The notes beneath the pieces are model-generated. The model worked only from the letters and a program-made list of their open reading frames with translations, made no database searches and had not been told where the DNA came from. Positions 43,430 to 52,070 of a DNA stretch of 64,000 nt are shown piece by piece. The position numbers and the translations under genes were made by a program. Source of the DNA: an uncultured Candidatus Melainabacteria bacterium. GTDB taxonomy: Bacteria > Cyanobacteriota > Vampirovibrionia > Gastranaerophilales > Gastranaerophilaceae. Location: assembly GCA_934754515.1 (NCBI GenBank), contig CAKVIG010000006.1:62001-126000 (forward strand). Reading direction: 5' to 3'. Every line of letters starts with the position of its first letter. The stretch's first letter is position 1.

Positions 43430-44979
43430 ACTAAACTTCCTTCTTTTTGAACAACTGTATCAGTAAGCAGGAATGAAAACTCACTGCCTTTATTTAACGC
43501 ACTTTCCAACCAAATTTTTCCACCATGTGATTCAATAATTTGTCTTGACAAGTATAAGCCTAAACCTGTGCCAGTTGAGCGTTTTTTGCTTGTACCTTGT
43601 GAAAATCTTTGGAACATATTCGGAATATCTTCTTGCGGAATTCCCGAACCATTATCAGCAACTGAGAAAATCAGGTCATTGCCTTCGTTTTTCAGAGTTA
43701 TAACAACTCGTCCGCCGTTTTGAGTGTAATTTATCGCATTGCCGCAAAGATTGCAAATTACACGTCTGATTTCACTTCTATCTGCATTTACGGTTAAATC
43801 TTTGTTTGTACATTCAATCTTAAATTCAATTTCTTTTGATTGCGCAAGCGGCTGCAACTCATTGTAAACCTGTTCTACAAGATTATAGATATTAAAATTA
43901 GTTTTTGTTAATTCTAATTTGTCAGCGTCATATTTATAAACTTCTAAAAGCGCATTAACTAATCCCAACAAATCTTCGTTGCTTTTTTGCATAGTTGAAA
44001 GCAACAATTTTTGCTTTTCATCCAATTCGCCTAAAGCTCCATCCAAGAAGAAAGTTAGAGTCTGAATAGCTGCTAAAAGCGGCGTTCTCAAATCGTGAGT
44101 AAGCGTTGCAATAAAATCATCTCTCAATTTGTCTGACTTTTTCTGTTCCGTAACATCTCTGATAACTCCGACAAAACGTTTGTAATCATCATCAGGATTA
44201 ATTCTTGCAAAACTTATTTCAACAGGTGTTTCAGAATTGCTCAACGGATTTTTGATATAAAATTCTCTCAAAAGAAGTTCGCTTTCATCAAGCTTGTGCA
44301 ATTCTTTTGAAATAAATGTCTTCTTACTAAATAAATAATCGTCAATTGATGTCATTAAAAGCTTTTCGCCAACAAGCCCAATTAGAGTTTCACACGCAGG
44401 ATTTACCTGTTCAATAATTCCGTCTTCATTAATTATTACAATTCCATCCGCGCAATAATTGAAAATTCCTTCCAATTTGGCATTTGATTGTTTCAAATCC
44501 GCAGTGCGTTCTTCAACTATTTGTTCCAAGTTGTGTGAATATTTTTCCAATTCTTTTTTAGCTTCTTCTAATTCAGAAATTTTTTGTCTTAATTCGCTTA
44601 AAAGATAGCTTCTTTCAATACCATTTTTGATATTGATAATCAAATCATCGTTATTCCAAGGTTTTTCGATGTAGCGATAAAGTCCGATTTCATTAATGGC
44701 TTTAATAGCATTTTCTTTATCGGCATAACCCGTTAGTAAAATTTTACTAACTTCAGGATAAAGTTTTTTAACTTCAGATAAAAATTCCAAGCCATTCATT
44801 TCCGGCATCAAAAAGTCTGAAATAACTAAATCCGGCTGATTATCCTTAAGATAATCCAATGCATCCTTCGGACTATTAAAAAAATGCGCATCAGAAAATC
44901 CTTCTACCTTTAATAAAGTTTTAAAAGCAGAAGTAACTATTCTTTCATCATCGACTACTACAATCTTCCCCTTAATCAT
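43426..44979 (-). CDS. Receiver-PAS sensor histidine kinase
   Basis: The 517-aa soluble kinase has an N-terminal receiver (D55 in LVISDFLMPE), a coiled coil (about 125-170), a PAS domain (about 170-280), a HisKA domain with H295 in TLTHDLRTPL, and a HATPase with NLCGNAINYT and GTGLGLYLSRQII. A kinase with a receiver at the N-terminus and no membrane segment suggests that it reads an upstream phosphorelay or an intracellular signal. It heads a three-gene overlapping operon with the NarL-type regulator and the 411-aa unknown. Confidence 0.93.
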   Translation of the reverse strand: MIKGKIVVVDDERIVTSAFKTLLKVEGFSDAHFFNSPKDALDYLKDNQPDLVISDFLMPEMNGLEFLSEVKKLYPEVSKILLTGYADKENAIKAINEIGLYRYIEKPWNNDDLIINIKNGIERSYLLSELRQKISELEEAKKELEKYSHNLEQIVEERTADLKQSNAKLEGIFNYCADGIVIINEDGIIEQVNPACETLIGLVGEKLLMTSIDDYLFSKKTFISKELHKLDESELLLREFYIKNPLSNSETPVEISFARINPDDDYKRFVGVIRDVTEQKKSDKLRDDFIATLTHDLRTPLLAAIQTLTFFLDGALGELDEKQKLLLSTMQKSNEDLLGLVNALLEVYKYDADKLELTKTNFNIYNLVEQVYNELQPLAQSKEIEFKIECTNKDLTVNADRSEIRRVICNLCGNAINYTQNGGRVVITLKNEGNDLIFSVADNGSGIPQEDIPNMFQRFSQGTSKKRSTGTGLGLYLSRQIIESHGGKIWLESALNKGSEFSFLLTDTVVQKEGSLV

Positions 44980-45035
44980 ATTTATATATTAACCCAAAGA
45001 TTAATATTAGACAAATTATTAACTTTTATAAATAA

Positions 45036-45046
45036 TATGTTATAAT
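45036..45046 (+). promoter_or_regulatory. Extended -10 promoter of the prepilin gene
   Basis: TATGTTATAAT, identical to the words at 9194 and 27500, lies 30 bases before the start codon. A weak TTAACT lies 16 bases upstream. Confidence 0.5.
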
Positions 45047-45075
45047 CAGAATACAAATTTAATTGGAGAGTTTTT

Positions 45076-45792
45076 ATGATGAACCGAAATGGTTATACGT
45101 TAATGGAAATTTTAATTACATTGGGAATCATTGGAGTTGTTACCGCTGTCACAATTCCATCATTAGTAAGTTCCACCAATAAAAAGAACATTGGAAATGC
45201 TTTAGCAAGAAGCGTTGAGCTTATTCAACAAGGTTTTACTAACATTAAAGTTGAAGCACAAACAAACAGTGCTGATGACACAGCTTTTGAAAACCTTGCA
45301 ATGATTAAAAAAAGCGATTTAGGTTTAGACGGAGAAGCGTATATAACTGACGACAATTCTTTCTATAATGATACTAGAAGTTTTTTAGGAACAGAAGAAA
45401 GTAATTACAGCATTAACAGTATTAAAAACTATAGCGGAAACAATGTCGCAAACAACTTGACTTCCAACTTTACCGCTTATAAATTCAATAAAGCCAATTC
45501 GGTTGTAATGTTTCAAAATGTCACAAACAACGACATTGCAAATGCTGATAATGACACCATCATATCTAAAGTATTAATTGATGCAAACGGAGCTGCCGGC
45601 CCTAACAGATTTGGCAAAGATGTTTTCTTGTTCGGCTTAACTAATGCCGGCACACTAATTCCTGCAGGATCAGAACAATACAATGATTTTGATAACACTA
45701 TCGCAACAGGAGCTTGTAGTGGTGCCAGCGTCGGAGATGGTACCGCATGCGCTGCTCGAGTTATGGCTGATAAATGGGAAGTAAAATATTAA
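45076..45792 (+). CDS. Type IV prepilin-like protein
   Basis: The 238-aa protein begins MMNRNGYTLMEILITLGII, a class III (type IV pilin) signal. A prepilin peptidase should cut after the Gly before YTLME, and the Glu at mature position 5 is present. The hydrophobic helix continues to about residue 30. The rest is a Ser/Asn/Asp-rich globular domain with one Cys pair near the end (ACSGASVGDGTACAAR), which may form a disulfide. It is a minor pilin or pseudopilin; no other pilus genes are nearby. Many such genes are a known trait of Gastranaerophilales-type genomes. Confidence 0.85.
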   Translation: MMNRNGYTLMEILITLGIIGVVTAVTIPSLVSSTNKKNIGNALARSVELIQQGFTNIKVEAQTNSADDTAFENLAMIKKSDLGLDGEAYITDDNSFYNDTRSFLGTEESNYSINSIKNYSGNNVANNLTSNFTAYKFNKANSVVMFQNVTNNDIANADNDTIISKVLIDANGAAGPNRFGKDVFLFGLTNAGTLIPAGSEQYNDFDNTIATGACSGASVGDGTACAARVMADKWEVKY

Positions 45793-45818
45793 ATTTTGAA
45801 TAAAGAAAGGAAAATAAA

Positions 45819-46052
45819 ATGGCAGAAGCAAAAATTTTGGCTACTATTGATAGAACAGATACTGAACAATTACAAATTTCAATTTCAGAGTATAGAGGGA
45901 AAAGCTACTTCAACTTGAGAATTTATTACACAACTGATGAAGGTGCTACTTGGCTTCCGACAAAAAAAGGCGTAACTTTTGCTCCTGACCAATTAGATGT
46001 ATTATCAGACGCTATTGAAGAAGCAAAAAAAGAGTTTATGGCAGAAGAATAG
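45819..46052 (+). CDS. PC4/Sub1-like single-strand DNA-binding protein
   Basis: The 77-aa protein matches the transcriptional coactivator p15 (PC4) domain. It has ISISEYRGKSYFNLRIYY, then a turn with GATWLPTKKGVTF, then the C-terminal helix QLDVLSDAIEEAKKEF. Bacterial members bind single-stranded DNA or RNA as dimers; a role in transcription or repair is inferred. AAAGGAAAA precedes the ATG. It lies 26 bases after the prepilin gene. Confidence 0.88.
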   Translation: MAEAKILATIDRTDTEQLQISISEYRGKSYFNLRIYYTTDEGATWLPTKKGVTFAPDQLDVLSDAIEEAKKEFMAEE

Positions 46053-46059
46053 AGGGGAT

Positions 46060-46184
46060 GTCGTTAAGACGTTAAGTCATTAAGGCGTTAAGTTCATTAT
46101 GAAAATACTTTAAGATTAAATTCATTTTATATAGAATATCCCTTATACGAACTTAACGCCTTAACGTCTTAACGACTTAACGAC
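46060..46184. repeat. Family-D inverted repeat built of NCGTTAAG units
   Basis: The left arm 46060-46095 consists of four tandem units of the form NCGTTAAG. The right arm 46149-46184 is its near complement (CTTAACG units). The loop is AT-rich. A second full copy is at 62068-62160 and single arms lie at 18937 and 19311. Confidence 0.8.
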
Positions 46185-46198
46185 CTAAACAAAACAAC

Positions 46199-46903
46199 AT
46201 GACCATTCAAGACGAATTCATAGCAACAGTTTCACACGAGATGCGAACACCTCTTACAAGCATAAGAGGTTTTTCGCAAACTCTTTTAAACTCTTGGGAC
46301 AAAATTAAAGACGAAGATAAAAAGAAATTTATCGGGATTATTGAAGACCAATCAAACAGGCTTATTCACCTTGTTGAGAATATTTTATCCGTTTCAAAAA
46401 TGAATGCGGGAAATCAAGTTCTAAAACAAGTTGATATAAACGCTTGCATCAAAAGAGTTTTGCCTATGTTGGAAGAACAGCATAAGCAAAATAAATTTGA
46501 AACAAAATTGAGCAAAGAAAACCCGATTGCATATATTGATGAAGATAAATTTCAACAAATTATGACAAATCTTATTGATAATGCCGGCAAGTATTCAGAA
46601 AAAGAAATTATTGTTTCTACAGAAATCCAAAACGATACAATAAAAATCAGGGTTCAGGATTTTGGCGTTGGTATAAAAGAAGAAGATTTTGGCAAAATTT
46701 TCCAAAAATTTTCAAGGCTTGAGAATCATTTGACAAGTAAAACTCAAGGTAACGGATTGGGACTCTATATCACGAAACAGCTTGTAGAAAAAATGGGCGG
46801 AAAAATCGGTTTTACGAGCAAATTTGGTGAAGGCACAACCTTTGAAGTTGATTTTCCTATTTACAATCAAGAGGAGGCTCTAAAATGCTCTCAAATGTCT
46901 TGA
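46199..46903 (+). CDS. Histidine kinase core without a sensor domain
   Basis: The 234-aa protein consists only of HisKA (H13 in TVSHEMRTPL) and HATPase (NLIDNAGKYS, GNGLGLYITKQL) domains. There is no sensor or membrane segment, and the start codon has no ribosome site. Fifteen bases upstream is the end of a family-D repeat. The gene may be the truncated rest of a longer kinase, or a stand-alone soluble kinase. It overlaps the next response-regulator gene by 19 bases, so the pair is coexpressed. Confidence 0.85.
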   Translation: MTIQDEFIATVSHEMRTPLTSIRGFSQTLLNSWDKIKDEDKKKFIGIIEDQSNRLIHLVENILSVSKMNAGNQVLKQVDINACIKRVLPMLEEQHKQNKFETKLSKENPIAYIDEDKFQQIMTNLIDNAGKYSEKEIIVSTEIQNDTIKIRVQDFGVGIKEEDFGKIFQKFSRLENHLTSKTQGNGLGLYITKQLVEKMGGKIGFTSKFGEGTTFEVDFPIYNQEEALKCSQMS

Positions 46904-48159
46904 TTATTGACAAAAGAAAAGAACTTTCAATAAAATACAAAAAAAGTATTGAAGATACGGAAACTTCGGCGGTGATTTCTCGAGATTTAAAAGACGCCCT
47001 ACATTACATTCAGTATGCCGAACCTGATATAATCATAATTTCTGATAGCTTAGAAGAAAATCTTTCAGATTTGTGCAGAAAAATTAGAGCGTTAACTTAT
47101 AATACGCGCCCGGTGATTATTGCACTTTCAAAATCCGCCGATACAAGCGACAGAATTGAGGTGTTGGAAAACGGTGCGGATGATTTTTTGAGCGAACCTG
47201 TTAATATAGATGAATTCAAAATGCGTATCCGAGCGCATTTGAGGCGCGATATAGAATCTAATTTAGATTCAAAAACTCTTTTACCAAATAAAAAATTTGT
47301 AGAAAAAAATTTAAAGCGTTTGTTGAATAATGATAACAAGCCTGCTGTTTTACTCTTGGGATTAGAAAATTTAAAAAACTACAAAAGCGTGTACACGGAT
47401 GTTGCAGGTGATAAACTGATTCAAACGCTTGTTGCAATTATCAAATCTACGCTTGATAACAACGATTTTTTAGGTCAATTTGATGACGAGAATTTTGTAA
47501 TTATTACAAGTCCTTATACCGCAGAAAAAATGGCTGTGTTTTTAACTTTTGCGTTTGATACGGTTGCACCAAAATTTTATTCGGCACAAGACGCAAAACG
47601 CGGTTATATGTTGCTTAAAGGTGATAGAATGGCTGGCATGAGAGCCAATTTCGTTTCACTTTTAATCGGCGGTATTGTTGATAATTATGAACAAATTGAT
47701 TCTGTTGAAGCATTGGAGCAAAGACTTTTTTCAATCAAAAAGATTGCAAAAATCCCGAGCGGTTCAAATTATGCTATAGATAGAATTAAACTTGCGGGTG
47801 AAAATTCGGTAGTAGAGCCGAAAGTTAATAATTTTGTGTTTATAAAAGAGCCCGATGAAGCATTAGCTTTGCTTTTAAGGACAACACTTGAACTTCAGGG
47901 TTATGATGTGACTGAGAATTTAAACTTGAATTCAGCTGAACAACCTGCTGTTTTAATCATTGACAGCAACGATGATTTATCCGGCTTGGATTTTTGTAGA
48001 GAAATTAAAAGTAAACAAAATTTTGTTAATACCAAAATCATTGTTACGACAACTGTTCACAATAAAGCTGCTATTTTAGACGCAGGAGCTGACTTATATT
48101 TACCGAAACCTTACGAAATTTCTGATTTAATACGCTGGATTGAATTTTTCAGAGGATAA
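46885..48159 (+). CDS. Receiver - degenerate GGDEF - receiver protein
   Basis: The 424-aa protein starts with a receiver (D54 in IIISDSLEEN). A GGDEF-like domain follows (LLPNKKFVEKNLKRLL, LLLGLENLKNYKSVYTDVAGDKLI). The catalytic GGDEF is replaced by FDDEN (about 199-203), so diguanylate cyclase activity is unlikely. A second receiver-like domain ends the protein (VLIIDSNDDLSGLDFCREI). It may sense phosphate or bind GTP or c-di-GMP. It overlaps and probably partners the kinase core encoded upstream. Confidence 0.85.
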   Translation: MLSNVLIIDKRKELSIKYKKSIEDTETSAVISRDLKDALHYIQYAEPDIIIISDSLEENLSDLCRKIRALTYNTRPVIIALSKSADTSDRIEVLENGADDFLSEPVNIDEFKMRIRAHLRRDIESNLDSKTLLPNKKFVEKNLKRLLNNDNKPAVLLLGLENLKNYKSVYTDVAGDKLIQTLVAIIKSTLDNNDFLGQFDDENFVIITSPYTAEKMAVFLTFAFDTVAPKFYSAQDAKRGYMLLKGDRMAGMRANFVSLLIGGIVDNYEQIDSVEALEQRLFSIKKIAKIPSGSNYAIDRIKLAGENSVVEPKVNNFVFIKEPDEALALLLRTTLELQGYDVTENLNLNSAEQPAVLIIDSNDDLSGLDFCREIKSKQNFVNTKIIVTTTVHNKAAILDAGADLYLPKPYEISDLIRWIEFFRG

Positions 48160-48233
48160 AGTGTTATGTTTTTTGTATAATATCTCTATACAAAATCAAA
48201 CGCGCACAATTGTGCTCAGAATTAAGGAATTTT

Positions 48234-49583
48234 ATGCAAGAAGTTAAAATAATAGGTGCCGGATTAGCAGGCTCAGAAGCAGCTTTACAACTCTCTAAAA
48301 AAGGAATCAAAGTCAAATTGTACGAAATGCGTCCTAATAAAACAACCGGCGCGCATGTAACCGAAGATTGTGCAGAATTTGTTTGCTCTAACAGTCTTGG
48401 TTCTGCCGATATTTCTAACGCAAGCGGACTTTTGAAAAAAGAAATGGAAGTTTTAGGTTCTGAACTTTTGAAAATTGCTTACGAAAACGCTGTTCCTGCT
48501 GGAAATGCTTTAGCTATTGCAAGAGAAGATTTTTCAAAAGCCGTAACTGAAAGAATCAAAAATGACCCAAATATAGAATTAATCAGAGAAGAAATTACGG
48601 AAATTCCGGAAGGAAATGTAATTATAGCTTCCGGCCCTCTTACGAGTGATAAATTTGCTGATGCAATTCAAGGCTTCACAAAAAGCGAACATTTACATTT
48701 TTTTGATGCAATTGCACCCATTGTTGAAGTCGAATCAATCAACTTTGACAAGGCTTTTTGGGCTTCAAGATATGATAAAGGCGAAGCTTCTTATATAAAT
48801 TGCCCGATGAATAAAGAAGAGTATGAGAACTTCTATAATATATTAGTAAATGCGCCTCGAATTGAACAACACCAAGTGGATAAGAATTCTAAGTATTTTG
48901 AGTCTTGCCTTCCTGTTGAAGTTTTAGCTTCTCGCGGAGTTGATACGCTTAGATTTGGTCCAATGAAGCCGGTCGGACTTGTAGATAAAAGAACGGGCAT
49001 AGAAAATTATGCAGTCGTTCAATTAAGACAAGATAATTCTGCAAAAACTTTATTCAACCTTGTCGGTTTTCAAACAAACTTAAAATGGGGTGCGCAAAAA
49101 GAACTTGTACATTCTATTCCAGGGTTAGAAAACGCGAATATTGTGCGTTACGGCGTTATGCACCGAAACACTTTTATTAACAGTTCACAAGTGCTTAATC
49201 CTACATTAGAAACTAAAGAACGCGAAGGATTATATTTTGCAGGACAAATTACGGGAACGGAAGGGTATACGGAATCAATTGCAACAGGTATGCTTGCTGG
49301 AATAAATATGGCAAGAAAACTTTTAGGTGAAACCCAACTTACATTGCCACGCGAAACAATGCTTGGAGCAATAACGTTTTACATCACAGATAAAGCGCAT
49401 TTGGAACATATATCTTCAAGAGATAACTCTCTAAGATACTTACCACCACAACCGATAAATTCGAATTGGGGAATCTTACCTTCAATAGAGCTTCCTAAAG
49501 GCGAAAGAAAAAACAAGAAGCTTAAAAATGAACTTTTAGCAAAAAGGGCTGTAGAAACCTTAGAAAGTTTTCTTGGAAAATAA
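48234..49583 (+). CDS. trmFO: Methylenetetrahydrofolate--tRNA-(uracil-5-)-methyltransferase TrmFO
   Basis: TrmFO makes ribothymidine at position 54 of tRNA, using folate and FAD. From the ATG at 48234, preceded by AAGGAATTTT, it has 449 residues. The FAD-binding start is VKIIGAGLAGSEAALQL, followed by FVCSNSLGSADISNASGLLK and the conserved C-terminal FAGQITGTEGYTESIATG. The length is normal. It precedes a ribosome and tRNA modification group (rimM, trmD). Confidence 0.96.
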   Translation: MQEVKIIGAGLAGSEAALQLSKKGIKVKLYEMRPNKTTGAHVTEDCAEFVCSNSLGSADISNASGLLKKEMEVLGSELLKIAYENAVPAGNALAIAREDFSKAVTERIKNDPNIELIREEITEIPEGNVIIASGPLTSDKFADAIQGFTKSEHLHFFDAIAPIVEVESINFDKAFWASRYDKGEASYINCPMNKEEYENFYNILVNAPRIEQHQVDKNSKYFESCLPVEVLASRGVDTLRFGPMKPVGLVDKRTGIENYAVVQLRQDNSAKTLFNLVGFQTNLKWGAQKELVHSIPGLENANIVRYGVMHRNTFINSSQVLNPTLETKEREGLYFAGQITGTEGYTESIATGMLAGINMARKLLGETQLTLPRETMLGAITFYITDKAHLEHISSRDNSLRYLPPQPINSNWGILPSIELPKGERKNKKLKNELLAKRAVETLESFLGK

Positions 49584-49613
49584 AGGCTCTAATAGACAAA
49601 TCCTGCAGAAAGG

Positions 49614-49642
49614 TTGACTAATTTTGGCATGTGTAATATAAT
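49614..49642 (+). promoter_or_regulatory. Strong promoter of the zinc-ribbon/GGY gene
   Basis: TTGACT (49614-49619), a 17-base spacer and TATAAT (49637-49642). A leader of about 110 bases separates it from the start codon at 49762, with AAGAGG near the end. Confidence 0.75.
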
Positions 49643-49761
49643 GCATGTGTGGAGTTGAACTCTGCGTTATTTTTGATGAAATCTCATATATTATTTTATT
49701 GATAGGATTATTTTTAAGTAGTGATATTTTTATTATTTTAATTGGTTAAGAGGCTTTTATT

Positions 49762-50865
49762 ATGTATGTAAACAAGTGCATTAAATGTGGTGCAGAATTT
49801 GAAACTAAGAACCCCAAAAGAGTGATATGTCCTAATTGTCTTTACGCAGATAAGGGAAGTGATTCAACAGAAGAAAAACCTATGCAAAGCTATAACTCTT
49901 ATAGCTCATACTCTGCTGATTCTCGTCCAAGAAGCTATGACAGACCTCAAGGCGGTTATAGAAACAATAATTACAACCGAGAAGGCGGTTATAATCGCGA
50001 TAACAGAGAAGGCGGATATCAAAGACGCGAAGGCGGTTACCAAAGAGATAACGGCGGTTACAGAGATAATAGAGGCTATTCTTCTCAAGGCGGATATAAC
50101 CGTGACAACAGAGAAGGCGGATACCAAAGACGTGAGGGCGGTTACCAAAGAGATAATCGCGAAGGCGGATACAACAGAGGCGGTTATCAACAACGCAGAC
50201 CACAACAAGGTGGTTTCAGAAACAATTATGCAAGTGCAAGACCGGGACAACGCCGTCCAATGCAGCGCAAACCTCAGAAACCTGCAAGACCGTTACTTAT
50301 CAGTAAGGAGCAATTAGAACAAATTGAAGCACTTTATAAAACAATGCTTCCTTTGCCAAACCCTGATTGTCACGAAGTAATCGGTGCACACTTGGGTATT
50401 GAGCCACAAAAAGTATTTTTCGGAATCAATTTGGTTCGTCAAAAAATGATGTTGCCAAAACTTCCGTTCCCAAAACGTAAATTGGCAATTACGCCTGATC
50501 AGATGATGGCAATTAAAGCACTTTACGAGCCATTGTTGCCACTTCCTCCAATCGGTTGCCACAAAATTATTGCAGCACAATTGAAGATGGATGAATGGAG
50601 AGTTCACGTAGGTATTAAATTAATCCGTGCACAGCTTGGTTTAGACAGATGGAACGAAGATAGAGCAGACAAACCTGCTGATTATATGGTTGCAAAACAT
50701 TCTAAGCCGGAAGAAAAAGTTCCTGTTGCTGTTAAGGCTGAAAAGGCAGAAGAAGCTTCAGAAAAACAGGAAGCTCCAAAAGTTGAAGAAACTCAGACTG
50801 AAGAAGTTGTTGCAGAAAAACCAAAACGTGGAAGAAAACCTAAGAAGAAAGAAAATGAAGAATAG
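49762..50865 (+). CDS. Zinc-ribbon, Gly/Tyr/Arg-rich repeat protein with tandem C-terminal domain
   Basis: The 367-aa protein has a zinc ribbon (C6, C9, C23, C26). Residues about 60-160 are a low-complexity region built of GGYNRDNREGGYQRREGGYQ-like units, rich in Gly, Tyr, Arg and Asn. Two copies of a roughly 52-residue helical module follow (179-232 and 242-295), with LPLPxxxCHxxIxxxLxI and GINLVRQ / GIKLIRA. The tail is Lys/Glu-rich and ends near KRGRKPKKK, an AT-hook-like basic patch. RNA or DNA binding and self-association are plausible from composition. It lies upstream of rimM, overlapping it by 11 bases, so it is linked to ribosome and tRNA maturation. No full-length family is recognised. 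Confidence 0.85.
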   Translation: MYVNKCIKCGAEFETKNPKRVICPNCLYADKGSDSTEEKPMQSYNSYSSYSADSRPRSYDRPQGGYRNNNYNREGGYNRDNREGGYQRREGGYQRDNGGYRDNRGYSSQGGYNRDNREGGYQRREGGYQRDNREGGYNRGGYQQRRPQQGGFRNNYASARPGQRRPMQRKPQKPARPLLISKEQLEQIEALYKTMLPLPNPDCHEVIGAHLGIEPQKVFFGINLVRQKMMLPKLPFPKRKLAITPDQMMAIKALYEPLLPLPPIGCHKIIAAQLKMDEWRVHVGIKLIRAQLGLDRWNEDRADKPADYMVAKHSKPEEKVPVAVKAEKAEEASEKQEAPKVEETQTEEVVAEKPKRGRKPKKKENEE

Positions 50866-51367
50866 TTTTGTTTCAATAGGTAAAGTTCTTAATTTTCACG
50901 GAATTCAAGGTGAAGCAAAATTAGGTTACACCAAGAATAGGGAAGATTTTCTCGCTAATCTAAAAGAGGTTTATGTTCAACAAAACGGTGAATATAAATT
51001 ACTTGAAATTGAGAGAATCAGGTTTACTCCAAAGTGTGGAATTATTAAATTTAAAGGCATTGATTCTTTAAATGATATTTTAGAATACAAAAATCAACTT
51101 CTTTTTGTTGACGAAAGTACAGTCAGAGAATTTTTGGATGAAGACGAATTCTTAATTGATGAGCTTGTAGGACTTGATGTTTACGATGGAGAAAAGAAAA
51201 TCGGCGCGGTTGTCGGAGTTTCTAACAATGGAGCAAGTGATTTGCTTTCAATCAAAACTTTGAGTAAGAAAGTTTCTTTAGTACCTTTTGTAAAAGCAAT
51301 AGTTTTATCTGTTGATATAAAAGCACGTAAAATTCAGATAAATAACATTGAAGGATTGTTAGAATGA
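50855..51367 (+). CDS. rimM: Ribosome maturation factor RimM
   Basis: RimM assists 30S head assembly, binding S19. The 170-aa protein has the N-terminal beta-barrel (SIGKVLNFHGIQGEAKL) and the C-terminal PRC barrel (EFLIDELVGLDVYDGEKKIG). I chose the ATG at 50855, which begins MKNSFVSIGKV; an upstream in-frame run lies inside the Lys-rich tail of the preceding gene. The 11-base overlap with that gene and the 4-base overlap with trmD indicate one operon. Confidence 0.95.
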   Translation: MKNSFVSIGKVLNFHGIQGEAKLGYTKNREDFLANLKEVYVQQNGEYKLLEIERIRFTPKCGIIKFKGIDSLNDILEYKNQLLFVDESTVREFLDEDEFLIDELVGLDVYDGEKKIGAVVGVSNNGASDLLSIKTLSKKVSLVPFVKAIVLSVDIKARKIQINNIEGLLE

Positions 51368-52059
51368 GATTTGACGTTCTGACTTTGTTTCCCGAATTAA
51401 TCCAGTCACATCTTGATTTTAGCATAATGAAACGTGCAACGGATGATGGTGTAATCAGTGTTAACGCGATTAATCCTCGTGATTTTACTTTAGATAAACA
51501 TAAAAAAGTTGATGATACGCCTTATGGTGGCGGTGCAGGTATGGTTTTGATGCCTCAGCCTTATGTTGATGCTTATAATAGTGTAGAGAAATTAGAGAAT
51601 TCTATTACCTTGATGATGACTCCTCAAGGCGAACCGTTTACCGATAAAATTTCTAACGAATTAGCAAATTATGAACAAATTATTATTCTTTGCGGTCATT
51701 ATGAAGGTTATGACGAGAGAATAAGAGAAATTATTAAACCAAGAGAAATTTCAATTGGCGATTTTGTACTAACAGGCGGAGAATTACCTGCTCTTTGTGT
51801 AATAGATAGCGTTTCCAGAAAGATTGACGGGACATTGGGTAAAATTGAATCCGCTCACGATGATAGTTTTTCGGATGGATTGCTTGAATATCCCCAGTAC
51901 ACAAAACCTCGAGAATATATGGGATATAAAGTGCCAGAAGTTTTATTAAACGGAAATCACAAATTAATAGAAGAATTCCGACACCTGCAAAAAATCGAAC
52001 GTACGAAAACAAAACGCCCTGATTTGTACGAAAAATGGTTGAAACAGAAAAACAATTAA
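51364..52059 (+). CDS. trmD: tRNA (guanine-N1)-methyltransferase TrmD
   Basis: TrmD methylates G37 next to the anticodon. The 231-aa SPOUT protein starts MRFDVLTLFPELIQSHLDF and has the family blocks DDTPYGGGAGMVL, LCGHYEGYDER and ISIGDFVLTGGELPAL in the trefoil knot. The ATG overlaps the rimM stop by four bases. rimM-trmD is a common bacterial pair; rplS and rpsP, often linked to it, are not seen here. Confidence 0.97.
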   Translation: MRFDVLTLFPELIQSHLDFSIMKRATDDGVISVNAINPRDFTLDKHKKVDDTPYGGGAGMVLMPQPYVDAYNSVEKLENSITLMMTPQGEPFTDKISNELANYEQIIILCGHYEGYDERIREIIKPREISIGDFVLTGGELPALCVIDSVSRKIDGTLGKIESAHDDSFSDGLLEYPQYTKPREYMGYKVPEVLLNGNHKLIEEFRHLQKIERTKTKRPDLYEKWLKQKNN

Positions 52060-52070
52060 TCTTTTAACTT

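Noticed and set aside
46885..48159. Active diguanylate cyclase
   Set aside because: The GGDEF signature is replaced by FDDEN, so catalysis is unlikely.
49859..50317. Alternative frames in the GGY repeat region
   Set aside because: They are by-products of the repetitive codons; the main frame has a zinc ribbon, ribosome site and promoter.
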